Shown piece by piece: positions 39,205-51,700 of a stretch of DNA of 64,000 bases (its first letter is position 1; each line of letters opens with the position of its first letter). Below the pieces are notes generated by a model that was not told the DNA's origin, searched no databases, and saw only the letters and a program-made list of their open reading frames with translations. The translations under genes were made by a program, and so were the position numbers. Source of the DNA: Numida meleagris (Eukaryota; Chordata; Aves; Galliformes; Numididae); assembly GCF_002078875.1 (NCBI RefSeq), contig NC_034415.1:23460331-23524330 (forward strand), written 5' to 3'.

Positions 39205-39400
39205 TTCCAGGTCTATTACTCCTCCATATCATTTATAAAATTGTCAAATAAAATTATACTTATCACCAAACTTGGCAGTACTTCACTGATCAGTTTCATC
39301 TTGATTGTAATTATTTTTTTGTTTGCGTATGCTCAGTAATTTTTCATTCTATGCCTGTCCTCTAAAGTAGTTTCACTTTTTACGTTTGACTTACTGGAAA
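39205..39400 (-). mobile_element. Old CR1-type LINE remnant, antisense
   Basis: The plus strand has CATATCATTTATAAAATTGT, followed by a motif resembling the ACTCCACTG box (GGCAGTACTTCACTGATCAG). Both occur in this order in the reverse complement of amniote CR1 sequences. In the family this part follows the region seen at 37215-37720, so the two could be parts of one ancient copy. The assignment rests on memory of the consensus. Confidence 0.45.
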
Positions 39401-39957
39401 TTATGTTTTCTATTTTCATGTCGATATTTCTATATACTACAGTACATATGTTGCTTTATGCCTATATAAAAATTTGTAGGAATAATTAATGTTATTAAAT
39501 CATTTTTGTTATTGTTGCTGCTTTTGGCTGATGGTTAGAACTGGAACAAAATGGTTCCAGGTACAATTGTTGACTAGATCATTGTTGCATCCTGGTTCAT
39601 GTTTCCTTCCTCTCACACATACAGCCTCCTTAATCTTTGTTCCATTGTTTTATAAACATTTCCAGAATATTTACCACAGTGATTCTCTTACCCTTATTTT
39701 ATTAATATGTTCACAGAGTTTGTTATTTCATATTTTCTGGTAATTTCCTGACAGTTGCGATTTTTTAGAAAAAATATCAGATTTATATTTATTAATTACA
39801 ATTAAAATTTTAGTAACATACAATTCTGGATTGATAGTTTCAGAGGTTCTGCAAAGTTCATTTTTCAGCTCATATAAACCAGAAGAAATAAATTCAGGCA
39901 TTTTGAAAGGACAGAAACCATTTCCTTATTCCCCCAGTAATAGGGTTACTTTGCCAC

Positions 39958-39974
39958 TTTTTTTTTTTTTTTTG
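39958..39974. repeat. T17 homopolymer
   Basis: This is an uninterrupted run of 17 T residues in otherwise mixed sequence. Confidence 0.93.
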
Positions 39975-40978
39975 GCCCCCTAATACATGACAGTAAAAAT
40001 CTTTTGACATTAGAGAAGGTAAAAATTATAAGCTCTGATAGTACAAACATTATTAACTTTCAAACAATGATTAATTTCAACTGCTCAGTCCCTAACATCA
40101 TGATTCTGAATGCTCTTCAAAGTTGGGAAAAGGGGAAAAAAATTACTGCTGTTTGTACTCTATTTTTTCTAATATTCATCCCTAATTAAGAGTAAAACTT
40201 TACTGACGGGCCCTAAACATCCACCCCAGTTTCTTGTGAAAGCTTTTAGTTCCCATTAGTAAGGCCAGACCTGATGCACAATCTTCTTTCAGGTTATTCA
40301 AGAAAATACTGCTAGATGCAGGTGCATGGGCTGCTTCATTTGGGAGCTGCATTTAAGCTCATGCTCCAACCTTGACGTTTGCATGAGCTGTATGGATGTG
40401 TGGTCTGTGCCTTGCTAGATATTTCACTCTGATCTCCAGTCTTGACACTGGCATATCACCATGGATTTGTAAGGCAATATGGATACTTGGCTGAACCTGG
40501 CTACTATCCCAAGGCTTTCTCTGCTTCCCTCACCTGCGAGAAGTCCACTCCTCCTTTGTCATACACAGCTCCCACCTCCCCTCCTCACAAGAAGCTTCCC
40601 ACATATTGTTACTGCCAGATCATTGCTATTAAAATGCTACTGCTTGTGTTAGCACATTCTTTGCCTTTTAGCTGTTATTATGAAAATCAGATTTTTACTT
40701 GAAAGTTCAGCTACAGCATTAAATTTCATTGGTCCAAATTTTGATTTGTGCTGAAAACCCACCTATTCGGTAGCTATACGAATTTGCTTCTTGAAATGAG
40801 AATAGCATACAATAAAATCTATTTCTGTTCTCCTGAAAAATTCCTCACATCTAATTGAAAGCATGTAAGTCTGATGGGGGTCTTGCACTCTGTTCTCTGT
40901 TCATAAGGTAATACTAGAACTACCATTCACAACAGAAGTGCTGACAGGTAGGATTATGAAAATCCTATGAATTTAAGG

Positions 40979-41085
40979 GAATTCATAGAAAGAATTGCTT
41001 GAGTTGGAAGAAACCTTAAAGATCATCTAATTCCAACCCCACTGCCACAGACAGGGTTGCCACTCACTAGAACAGGTTGCCCATG
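40979..41085 (-). mobile_element. CR1 LINE 3' terminus, antisense
   Basis: The plus strand reads as the reverse complement of the CR1 3' end: TTCATAGAAAGAATTGCTTG, TTGGAAGAAACCTTAAAGAT, CATCTAATTCCAACCCC and ACAGGTTGCCCATG. The element is on the minus strand and about 100 bp long. It is followed by AT-rich sequence from about 41100. Confidence 0.93.
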
Positions 41086-42910
41086 AAAATTCCTGTCATT
41101 TCTGTTACAAAATAAATGTATGTATATAAATATTTAAATCATTACATAAATAGAATATTAAATAAATTACTTAAAATAAAGATTTTAAATTTTCTCTGCA
41201 CAATTTATCACTGCAGAAAATCTATTTTTCACCACTGAACATATAAGTGAAGTAATGCATATTTTCCTTTATAACATAGAATTGTGGAATTTCTGACCAC
41301 CAAGGGGGAGGGAAAGAAAAAAAAAAAAAGAAAGAAAATTTTAAAACCTGTAAAAAAGTACCTGGAAAAACAATCATCAATATATCATTGAACATTATCA
41401 TTACCAAATGGAGTTTCAGTCTCGGAGGAAAACATGGTGGGTGAGACCACAAATACATAATGTTTCAGTGTGGTATAAAATATTAAATGTTATTATCAAA
41501 TTTAGACTTGCTGATGCATGAACTGGAATTCTCTTCTCTAATTAGGTGGTAATTTTCATTGACTCCCAAAAAAACCCCAGCTAATATGTCTTTCCTATCT
41601 TTAGTTATTACTATTCTAAGAAATCTTAAAGGCCAAATAAATTATAGCCACATATATAACAGAATTTATAGAAAACAGGAGGAAATTTAGCCAACCATTT
41701 TGGGAAGTCAAGTTTTTCCCTTTAGCACATTTTTGATACACTCTTTCCCACCACACCATGTAGACACATTAAGTATTATACTGTATTTTGGGGCAGCATA
41801 TTCACAAGTTTTCTGTCTTTTAACACTCTTTGATTTATCTTGAGGTAATACAGACGTCAAGACTGCAGGATAGGAAGAAAGACCAGTTTTCATACAGTGC
41901 TATCTTACTTTTTATAGTATATCATTAAAAAGTAATTGTTCACTGGCACTATTAGTCTGCTAAACAAGTACTTCAGTATCTATTTATATTTTCTATTCAT
42001 GCATCTGCTATGATAATATTTTACTTATCAATCCCTGACTAGCTGTTAACCGGTAGATGCAAAATGGTGGTAGTTGTTAGAACACTACTATGCTCAGCCT
42101 TTTAAGAGTCACTCAGATCACCATTCTGAACAAACAAAACGGTATTAGGGAACTGCAGTGCACTGCAGTTTAAAAAGAGAGACTTTCAGGAATTGTAGTG
42201 GAAGATTATAAATAATTGTTACCGGTTACAGTGTATTTGTCTGGTCTCAGGATTCACACAGAAAAACATCAACTGAAACCTAGAATTATGAGAAAATAAA
42301 CATTCCACAGATTTCCCCTATTTGATACAGTTCCTGCTCAGTACTAATCTGAAATTATACTTCCGTGGCAGCCATACTTGCAGCTTTATTTCTACCAATA
42401 TGTTATTGCTCTGGGGCCACTCAAGGAAAATACAAGGTCACAAATTAAGCGCATTAATATTTTATTTATATCTCATAATATTGAGACCAGAGTTGATATT
42501 AATGGAAGAAGGAATGAATTGATCAAACTAAAGTACAAGTCTGGCATAGACAATACTTTGTACAGTCCTGACACTGCACTTCTCTCTTGAAGTAGAATCC
42601 TAGTGCCCTAAACTAGCTTAAGAAACTAAAAATCTACACCTACTATTTTATGTGAACCTTTTAAAGTATGCATAGACACTTGAACTAGCAGACTTGTGTG
42701 ACTATATGGACACTCGCAAAAGAAAATGTACTGCGTTCAGATACAGTCTTCCTCTTTTTCAGTGCAACATATCTCGTTTTTGTTATTTTGGTAACACCTT
42801 TAATTACGGCAACATTTAGAAATACAAGTCACTATACATTTATTTCCTACTTTCACTAAAAACTAAATGTTAAAATGATTTGACACTAACAGCATGTACA
42901 GCAATACATA
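41086..42910. other. Unique intronic sequence
   Basis: AT-rich DNA holding the 20-bp palindrome at 42151-42170 and an A-rich run at about 41313-41340. No gene is seen. Confidence 0.6.
42151..42170. repeat. Perfect 20-bp palindrome
   Basis: AACTGCAGTGCACTGCAGTT equals its own reverse complement. It contains two CTGCAG sites around a central GTGCAC. No larger inverted repeat surrounds it. Confidence 0.95.
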
Positions 42911-43413
42911 GGTTGCTCCGAAAGTAATGCCTCCTATTTCTTTCTGTGGAAAGTGATGCACGTAGCATAACAACACTATTTGATAGAGCAAATTCTCAGC
43001 TACAAAATATGATTTTTCAACACAGTCACCACCACTAGCCAATGCATGGAGATGAGCTGATCAAGTTGCCCTTCGTTTCCTGGTGAGACAGTTGTGCATG
43101 GCCATCCAGAACGTGGCTTATCTTTCACATCACTATCACCACTGCTGAAACACACAACCCACCACCTCACTGTGCCACCGTTTGTCACCATCAGACATCA
43201 GAGGCAGATGTATGACAGTAGAGGTTGAATCTTTTCAACAATATTCCATCACATTTTGTTGTCATGCAACAGATGGCAGCAGAGAGGCAGTCTGACAAAA
43301 TGGTGCCTGACATGGAAGTGTGTATGAAGCAAAGGTGTGGCACTGAATTCCTCCGTGCAGAAAAACAGCACCCGCTGACATTCATCAGCATATGCTAAAC
43401 GTTTATAGAACAA
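42911..43413 (-). mobile_element. Mariner (Galluhop / Mariner1_GG-like) copy with inverted half
   Basis: A terminal sequence GGTTGCTCCGAAAGTAATGC starts at 42911, directly after a TA dinucleotide as expected for mariner target sites. Positions 42911-43190 run in the usual orientation, with transposase sense on the minus strand. From about 43191 to 43413 the element sequence is present in the reverse orientation. For example, the ATTCCATCACATTTTGTTGT segment at 43243 is the reverse complement of the corresponding part of the copy at 63603-63980. The opposite terminal repeat is absent. The copy is a defective relic. Confidence 0.9.
43000..43191 (-). pseudogene. Mariner transposase N-terminal fragment
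   Basis: A stop-free minus-strand stretch encodes GGTVRWWVVCFSSGDSDVKD followed by KPRSGWP, the linker and second helix-turn-helix region typical of mariner transposases (usual motif DxKDKPRSGRP). The frame runs into the terminal region and lacks the catalytic DDD/E domain entirely. The upstream part of the transposase now lies on the plus strand because the adjacent block is inverted; there, EFLRAEKQHPLTFI can be read from 43345. It is non-functional. Confidence 0.85.
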
Positions 43414-46400
43414 AGCATTGAACTCTCTAAGATAGAAACTCCTTTCACATCCATTGCTGTGTTACTTCTGTATATCAGATGCAAGAGGCAGGACAGTCAA
43501 AGGATGTTCAGCCACTGACCACAAAGCTCTCACTATGTCCTACTTTCCCTACTTTCTCAAATTCTAACCTTTTGAAATCAAAATCTTCACTTGCACCACT
43601 TTTTGTTTACCATCCTGTTTAACTTGAATCAGCTTAGAAAGAATTGCTATCGCATTCTTCTCCACAGTTACAGCTCTTTTCACTGATGTGTATCAAAACA
43701 GTCTATAATCATGTAAGTTTGGGGTTTTTTTATTCAGTAGCAATGCAATGTTCCTGCAAAGAAGTGCAGAATTATTCTCCTATATGATCCTGCTGTTGGC
43801 AAGTTGAATCCCTCATGGAAGCAAAGCATCTGCTTACTGCTCAATAAGACTACCCCAAACGAACCTGGATATCCAAACCCAATAATGTTGGATTTCTCTA
43901 GGAACAAGAAAAATAATCCCACAAAAATGATAATTATATCAAGCAACATGCTGGTTGAACTGCATTTAGTTTTCCTTACAGTCAGAATCAAAATAGAAGA
44001 ACATTGAATTTGGGATGCAAATTTTAGGATAATATCCATGCTACTTCTGACTTGCAATAGCTATTATTTTAAAAGAAATTGTAGCCATCATCAGTGTCTG
44101 TGTTTTTTTTTCCAAAGAAGAACTCCACAGATTGAAGACACCTTTGCATATCCTCTTGTTTACAGCTGTTACATTATACCATAAACATATATAGGAAGAA
44201 CAACACCACCTAAAGTCAAAATGACCTCTGTTTTCCTGTGTTGAGAACTTTTTTCTGAATAAAGTGCAGTTACCAAAACCTGTCAGATATGTGTTTTCTG
44301 CCTTGATGTTAAGCAAAGTGAAAATTAGAAGCGTGATTCAGCCTTTCAGAAAGAGATCATTCTCTAGTCATTACCTTTTCTTTACCCCTTCCTCTCTTCT
44401 TAAAAAGTGAAGTGGAAATGAAACTGTTTAAGTTACTGTATTATGTACAACTATCCAAACACACGCATATGAGTAAATAGGAAGGTGAAACATAATTATG
44501 TTCCTTTTCAGTTTTATATGTGGTAACAAGCACTGAGTCTGATCATTCACTCTTTTACAGGCAAACACATATTCTTAATTAATTCACTCAGGGACTAGAA
44601 GGTGAGGAATTTGTGTCTAACTGTAAAACATTCACATCAATTACATTCAAAACAAAAGTTTGCAAATATGTATCTTAAGTAAAACAGGATTCTCATTAAC
44701 TTGGAAGAACATGCCTCAACTTTGCCAAAACAATGACTTAAAAAAGAAAACCTAATGCTGCAAGCTGTACTGTGCTCATAGCATAAATAGGAATGGCGTC
44801 AATAAGGTGCAATTATTAATGTGCTAGCAACAGTGTCTGTAGATAGACTGTTGAACAATAATATTTGCTTGTTTCAATACAAAAGTCAGATTTGATTAGT
44901 TTTCGGCATTTTTACTTTGGTTCTCTGGTACTATTCCTGTAAGTGCATACTTGTGCCTGAATATTATATTTTGAAGAATTTTATCTTTTACTGTGGTAAG
45001 TACAACCAGTCTCGAATGTCAAGCATTAATCTTAAAAAAAGATGTACATAAGCTGAGCATGTAAAAATAGGCAAACACTGCTCAGACTGCAGGACTTGCT
45101 ATGTTTACAACAGAAAGCTTTTATACACATTCATCCAAATCTGAGTGGGTAGCCCTGGGAACCTGACCAACATGTTTCTGAGCTTTTAAATGTAGTTGTA
45201 GTATAGACAACAATGATACATTTATTTGACATGTTCATGCATTTAAATAATGGACAATCTCAACAATAAACACACTTATCTTTCACTTGCACTAACTATT
45301 ACAAATATATCTAAAACATTTTCCCACAGAACCTACTGAGTGGTCAAATTTGTGCAACCATTGTCTGATGGGAAAACTTACCTCTTTCCCAGCAGGTTAT
45401 TATAAATATTTAATGCTGCTTAATCTTAGTGAAAATTAGCATAAAATTTAACTTCAAAAACAGTTTGACTCCTTCATCATTCAACATACATCTGTAAACC
45501 ATATAATCCCAATACGGTGTTTGTAAAGAGAGGAAAATGCATGTGTCTATAAACCCTGAGCATGTGTAATGCAAATCTAAACTAAGATAAAGGATGCAAA
45601 TTATTAGAGAATAGTTTCTTAATATAAAAACTACATCATTTAGGAAGAAGCTTTCATGTATTCCTGCATTTTATATGTGACTACACTTCACTTTTCTTCA
45701 GTAAAACATGATTTTACATGAATCTTCTGCTTGGTTTACATGTTCAAAACGTGTTAAAATACAATGAAAAAAGGAAATATAGTTTATTCACAGTTCAGTG
45801 TTGTAGGATCTATTGTCCATAAGTACTGCTCAAACTGTAAGCACTAGCAATTTCTGAGTGAGCGCATTGGTGAACATCATTTTTTAAATTTCTATTACTA
45901 GAGATGCAAACTCCTATGGTGGCATAGCTAAGGGTACCATCATAGAAGAGACTCTGGCTTTACGTGCCTGTCTTACCAAAGTAGTGGACCAGCAAAGAAC
46001 AAGTGTAGCTACAATACAGTGTAAGTTGCTCTGTGCAGACAATACGCTAAAGTAAGAAATAAAGAACTAAAGAAACTGATTTTTACCTTCCATAAATTTT
46101 GCTCATGTAAATATAGCATGAATATACAGCAAGACGTTAAAAAAGTGTATTTGTTTCATAAGATTCTTATAAATAAATGTTTAAGTTTGTAACAGCCAAA
46201 ACAGAATAAGAAAAGTAGCTAGCTTCCTAACTTCGCAAACATTAACACTAGTCCAAAATTCCCTGCAATTAAAAAAGACACTGCAGTAAAACTTCTGATA
46301 TCTAAATTTTCAAAAAGAAAGATTAAATTTCAAAACACTTCTGTGGCATTATTTTAAAGGATTATATACATCTTCCTCAAAGGGAACGGTATATTTCTTT

Positions 46401-48592
46401 AGGAACATGAGATACAGCTGCAACTATCATCTAACATAATGCATTTCTATTTTCCTATCATTTTAAACCAGCTAAAGTTAAACAATTTTAAAGTCATATT
46501 CAGTCTGTACTTTAGTATTCTTTCAGAGCACACTGAAGCCAAAAGTAAAGAGGCTTGCTTTTCTGCATCAACATTGCATTTCAGTCTTGATCAGATGCCC
46601 ACTCTTAATATTCATTTTTAAATGGTAAAATTATGTTTTGCAAGGTCTGAAGAAAAAGAAAGCCAGAGAAGACCAGACTGTTAACAACAGCTGAACATTT
46701 ATAGCCAAATAAAATGTTAAAGTATATTTACACGTAGCGTATTTACACCTGTTGATCCAAGCATATACCAGTGTACACAGTGTGACTCTGGATAATCAAA
46801 CTACCCCTGTTCTGAGATCTATGAATATAAGCTTTATTTAAGAGAACAGCAACATTCATCCCTTAATCAACTTCACATAGTTGGATGGAATAAAGTGAAA
46901 AACAAAGAAACAGAAATGCTTTTTGCTGTGTGATACTTCACTAGAAATGAAGATTATGAAGGACAAGAAATTTCCCAGAAGGAAAAAAGGCTTTTTAAAT
47001 CTTCTAAGTCTTTTGTTGTGCTTGTGATTACAGGTTGAAATGATTGATTTTCCTCTATGACAATATCTTAAATGTGTGTCACAGTCAAAATTTAAAGCTT
47101 GTTAGGTCCACAGTACAATTTCAAAATCATTCAAAGATGCTCAAAATTTAATTAAGAAAAACATTAGACCAATTAAGACTAAATGGTAGTATAAAATATT
47201 AAGGTAAAACATGTATTAGTCTGACATTTGCATTTTTATGAAGTATGAATCACAAAGAAATAAAAACTGCTGCTAAATTTCAGTTAAGTCCCTTTTAAAA
47301 ATCTTGTTTCCATGGCAATGCTGAGAGTAAGTTTTCAGAGGATGTAAGATATGGATTTTTTATTTAAAAAAAAACAACAACAAAACAGTTCAAATGAGAA
47401 ATCACAACATCACGGCCTCTTTTTAATGTTCTAATATGCCTGAGAGGCACAGAATATAAGTCACTAAGACATCAATGCCAGGATGAATGCAGGAGGACAG
47501 ACCCCTACTTATTCCGCTGTTTTTCAGTATGCTTCCAACTAATCACAATCACCAGCATAATTCAGCTGCAAACACACTAATTGTTAAACAGACAACAGTA
47601 TCTTTTCAATCTGAAGGCCTAGTAGTGCCTATTCAATTAGGAAATTTTAATGACAACAACACTAATTATCAAGATAAGATGAGATGAAATTCCACTACAA
47701 AGACTGCCTATGACAATAGTAACCAAGTGATTCTTCTTTTACACTCCAAATCTAAGAAAAGTTGTTCTAGTCTCCAATGAGTAATCAGGGATTGAGGTTT
47801 CTAGTCTACAAAAATCCTGTTGTGGCAAAAAAAAAAAAAAAAAAAGGCAGAAACCTAACACCCAAATCAATACTGTATTACTCTCTCCACAGGCAAGAGC
47901 TGCTGGGTCAGGAAAATCATGAAAAATTCATAGCGGAGGTGGTCAAGTCATCCATAAGATAGAGAAAATAATGCTATATCTAAAGATCCCTTGAGCAATC
48001 AAAGACATTTTATAGATTTCACTGTGGATAAGTGCTGGTTTGTTTCATCTATGTACCTTAATGCTGTACCTCTCTGATTTCTAACAGTAAATGAGGATGT
48101 TTTGGTCTATATTTATTGTCTTTTTTATTTACTTTATTAATTTCTTAGTCTTCGTGCTCCACTACTGCAATAGCCACCCACGGGAGAATTCTGAGTCATT
48201 CCTGCTAATAGAAAAAGAGGGTAACGCATCACAGAGAAGTCTTCATATAAATTCCTCAGCAGGTAAGCATAAATCTAACCACCAGAAAAAGTTAAAGTGC
48301 CCTGCTCATTTCTGTGCCATCACTTCTCCAAAGGGACACAGGCAACAGGCCTTCATCATTTATAAAGGCCAAACTAAACAGTGCAAAATAGAAATATTTG
48401 TTTTTTTCATTTAAGAGTAATAAATGAAAAATAAATGTTTAAAGAAACACATGGAAAAGCTATAGAAACAAAGACTTGTGCACAATTAATAGCTTGTTGT
48501 ACACATCTTCATTCTTGCTGCAGTATCAAATTTTCATCTAACCAAACAGTAAAAGAAGTAAAACAGTGAAGGTTCTGAACAGTGTATTTGTC
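43414..48592. other. Unique intronic sequence
   Basis: No element is recognised except the A19 run at 47827-47845. Frames at 43734-44057 minus (107 codons) and 48091-48414 plus (107 codons) show no domain and are hydrophobic or low-complexity in composition. Confidence 0.6.
47827..47845. repeat. A19 homopolymer
   Basis: This is a run of 19 A residues. No matching direct repeats were seen on either side, so there is no sign of retroinsertion. Confidence 0.93.
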
Positions 48593-48718
48593 TGTTGCTC
48601 CAGAGGTAATGCCTCCTACTTATTTCAATGGAAATTGCAACAGATACAATGAGCACAATAACATTATTTGACTGAGCAAATTCTAAGACACAAAATGCTA
48701 TTTTTCAATATAGTCAAT
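48593..48718. mobile_element. Mariner (Galluhop-like) fragment, one end only
   Basis: TGTTGCTCCAGAGGTAATGC at 48593 matches the mariner terminus at 42911. It is followed by CAACAGATACAATGAGCACA and TTTGACTGAGCAAATTCT, which are shared with the copy at 63603-63980. Homology stops near 48718 and no second terminal repeat follows. It is in the same orientation as the left part of the 42911 copy. Confidence 0.9.
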
Positions 48719-51700
48719 AGTTTGGACATTAGTGGGAAAGTTAGGGAACAAATGTAACCTAATTAAAACTGTACAGAATGCGATAATCAGAAATGCCTAC
48801 TGCTGACATAATCTCTTTACTATCATAGCACCCAGACATATTCATTAGACATGACAAACCCATGTGCTGAGTGATTTCAAGATCTACTTCCCATTTTCTA
48901 AAGTCTCTCAGCACTAAATCCATTTTCCAATTGCTGCATAATTCTTGAAAATGAAAATATTTTCTAGATGTTTTTCATATTCTTGCCACAGTAATGAAAG
49001 TAGCTATGCAAAGTTATATCCTACTTAATCTTAGATTGGTGTCTTTTTTTTTTTTTTTAAGTTAATGACATTCTTACTTTCGTCAAAAATCAGAACCTGC
49101 TATTCCTTGTTTTGTCTATGAAGTAGATGCTGTATCTGCCCACCTTTACAATCAAATAGAAATCCCCTCTAAGCTTCATATTTCTGTAAGTGAAGTATAA
49201 GCCCAAGTTTTACTTCTCCATCTCTAAGTGATACCATGATGGCTGTTACAATAAACAAAACTAAATTATTAGAGATGGCACACTCAGTGTATTTTACTTT
49301 ACCAGCTTCACAGAACACCATGTGGTCTTGGCTCTGATTTCTGTCATCCTCATTTGTGTTAGCCATCCTCACTTACATTGCAGTAGAGCCTCAGTTTTTG
49401 ACATGGTCACCTACACTATTCTAGGAATTACTGGGAATCTCCCTGCATGGATACAGTACTCCCCTCAGTCTGTGTCAAGATTACACCCCGACAAAATTTA
49501 AAAAACTAAAGTGGGTAAAGCCTATGTTTTCCATGTAAAGTGAATAGTAAGTATTGTCTTTTTCATAAAAGTTTGTAGGACTAAGTCATGGGCATCAGTT
49601 ATAAAGGGAGCCATCAGTATGTGCTCTTATTTCCTGGTATTTCTGTCATTTGTACCTCACATTACTGACATTCATGCATCTATTGTATGTACAGCTTCTA
49701 AGAGAAAAAGCAATTACTGATGGATACTCTTCTCTTGGGAGGATCATAAATTTATGGGTGGTGGGTGATTGCTTTCTCTAAATGAATATAGGAACATGAT
49801 CCCAGAGAGATGGACTCTAAATAGGTTGAGGTAAAACTCTGTCTCTCCTAACTTTCTTTAGTGGAAACTGAAAAACAGGATCAAAGTTACTTATTTCAAA
49901 TGTCTCCTGATGTTTAAATATTTGCTGCATACACCACAATTATGCCACTGTCATATGTTGTTCCATTATCACTGTAGGAAGCTCTGAATTTTCTGCAATC
50001 ATATTTGAAAGTACATTAGTGAATGTATAGAAGATAGTGCAAGCAAACAAAACGGCCAGTTTTCCAACACGCTGATTGTATTTTATTAATCTCACTGAAG
50101 TCACTGGAAACTCATGTTATTTTGTCTTTCTCAGAGAATGTGTGAAAATCATGATTCCATAACAGAGACTTTGTGAAATCACTTGTGGTACAGAATCCCC
50201 TGGTAAACTGCATACAAGTACAGAAAACAGATTATAAAGCAGAACAGTGAAATCAGCTGAAAGGAATAACTGAATTATTACTGGCAGCATGTAGCAAAAT
50301 CAGCTAACTTGGGATACGTGCCAATATCACAGAAGACAACGCACATTAATATGTATCATCAATATATTGCTGGATGGAAAGTCACGGTCAGCCAGACTTA
50401 CCAAAGATTGTATTTGAACAGCGGACTAGAATATGTAAGGGATTTTTTTGAACATTACATTGAGCACTCAATGCGTTAAGGCTCTCCCAAAAACTTTTCC
50501 CAAATACTACACCTTATGATTCAGTAAATTCCAAAAATGACACTGGTTTCTAAGGACTGACAAAAGGTATCACAAATGAGACTGTTTGAGGATACTTATG
50601 GATTCATCTTTTCACCTTAGTAAATATAGAAAAAAGTTACCTTTGACGGATGAGAACACTAGAAAATCTGCATCTTTGTAAAGCTCTGATATTTCAGTGA
50701 GAGACGTGCACAGGGCTGAAGTTTTCATTTTTCACAGTGTTCTTCCCTGCTGTTAGCTGAATTCTGTACTTTTAACAATGTGGTATAGCTAATGGCAAGC
50801 AATCATCATTGTGCCTTTTTTACTATCTTATTTAAGAGTTTAATTTATACTGCCCAGGTCAAAAGCACTCTGGCTTAACATATTTGCAAGAGTAGCATAA
50901 AAGATTTCCATTTGTCTTATTTTAACTTATGGGCATTTATTATTTATTAGCATTACCACAGTTATTTGTGTGGTAGACTGATTTTTCTTTTTATTCTTAC
51001 ACTTATTTCTACCCACAGAAATCATCTGAAGTACTTTGTTCAGAGATGTTCCTAGGCAAGAGATGCATGCGGATACATTTTAACAATTTCTTTAGAAGAG
51101 AATGAATGCTGAGAAAAAAAATAATTGAATAAACACATCAGTGTAAGGATAACTCCTAGGAAAATGTTTATAAAATTTGCAGTTAATTATACACTTGATC
51201 TAGGAAAAAAGTAAAAATACTTTCAGGTCTAGGTGAAAATTTCATTTATTTTCCATAAATAGTACATCTTTAATATAATAATCTGTTTAATAGCACAGAT
51301 TTCACAGCTCGATTAGTACTGCATTGGAAAGTGAAATAGCTGTATCATTTACCGTGCCCCTATCATGAGTATCATGTCACATATCTCTAACAGCATGCAT
51401 GCTCTCACAATATCCTAATCTTAGAATTTTTTAAAACTATGTTTCATAGTAATGTAAAGGTCTGTACAAACAGGAAAGTATTTTAATATAGAAAATTTGA
51501 CACTATCACTGCACTTTTCTTCAGAAATGTTCATTCCTTTCTTTGACATATTTCTGGCTTGCACAACAGGGTGCCAAACATTTGTGACAGCTTACAATAG
51601 AAAAACAATATTGCTTTTAGTTAACAATGTTAGCTATGAATATATATTGACAGCATTTTCACTGCAGATTTGCTGCCAACATAATACAAAGCAAATAGCA

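Noticed and set aside
43191..43391. 66-codon minus-strand frame in the mariner copy
   Set aside because: Because this half of the element is inverted, the transposase sense strand here is plus; the minus-strand frame is antisense and not a protein.
43734..44057. 107-codon minus-strand frame
   Set aside because: No recognisable protein features; overlapping frames on the other strand are equally open.
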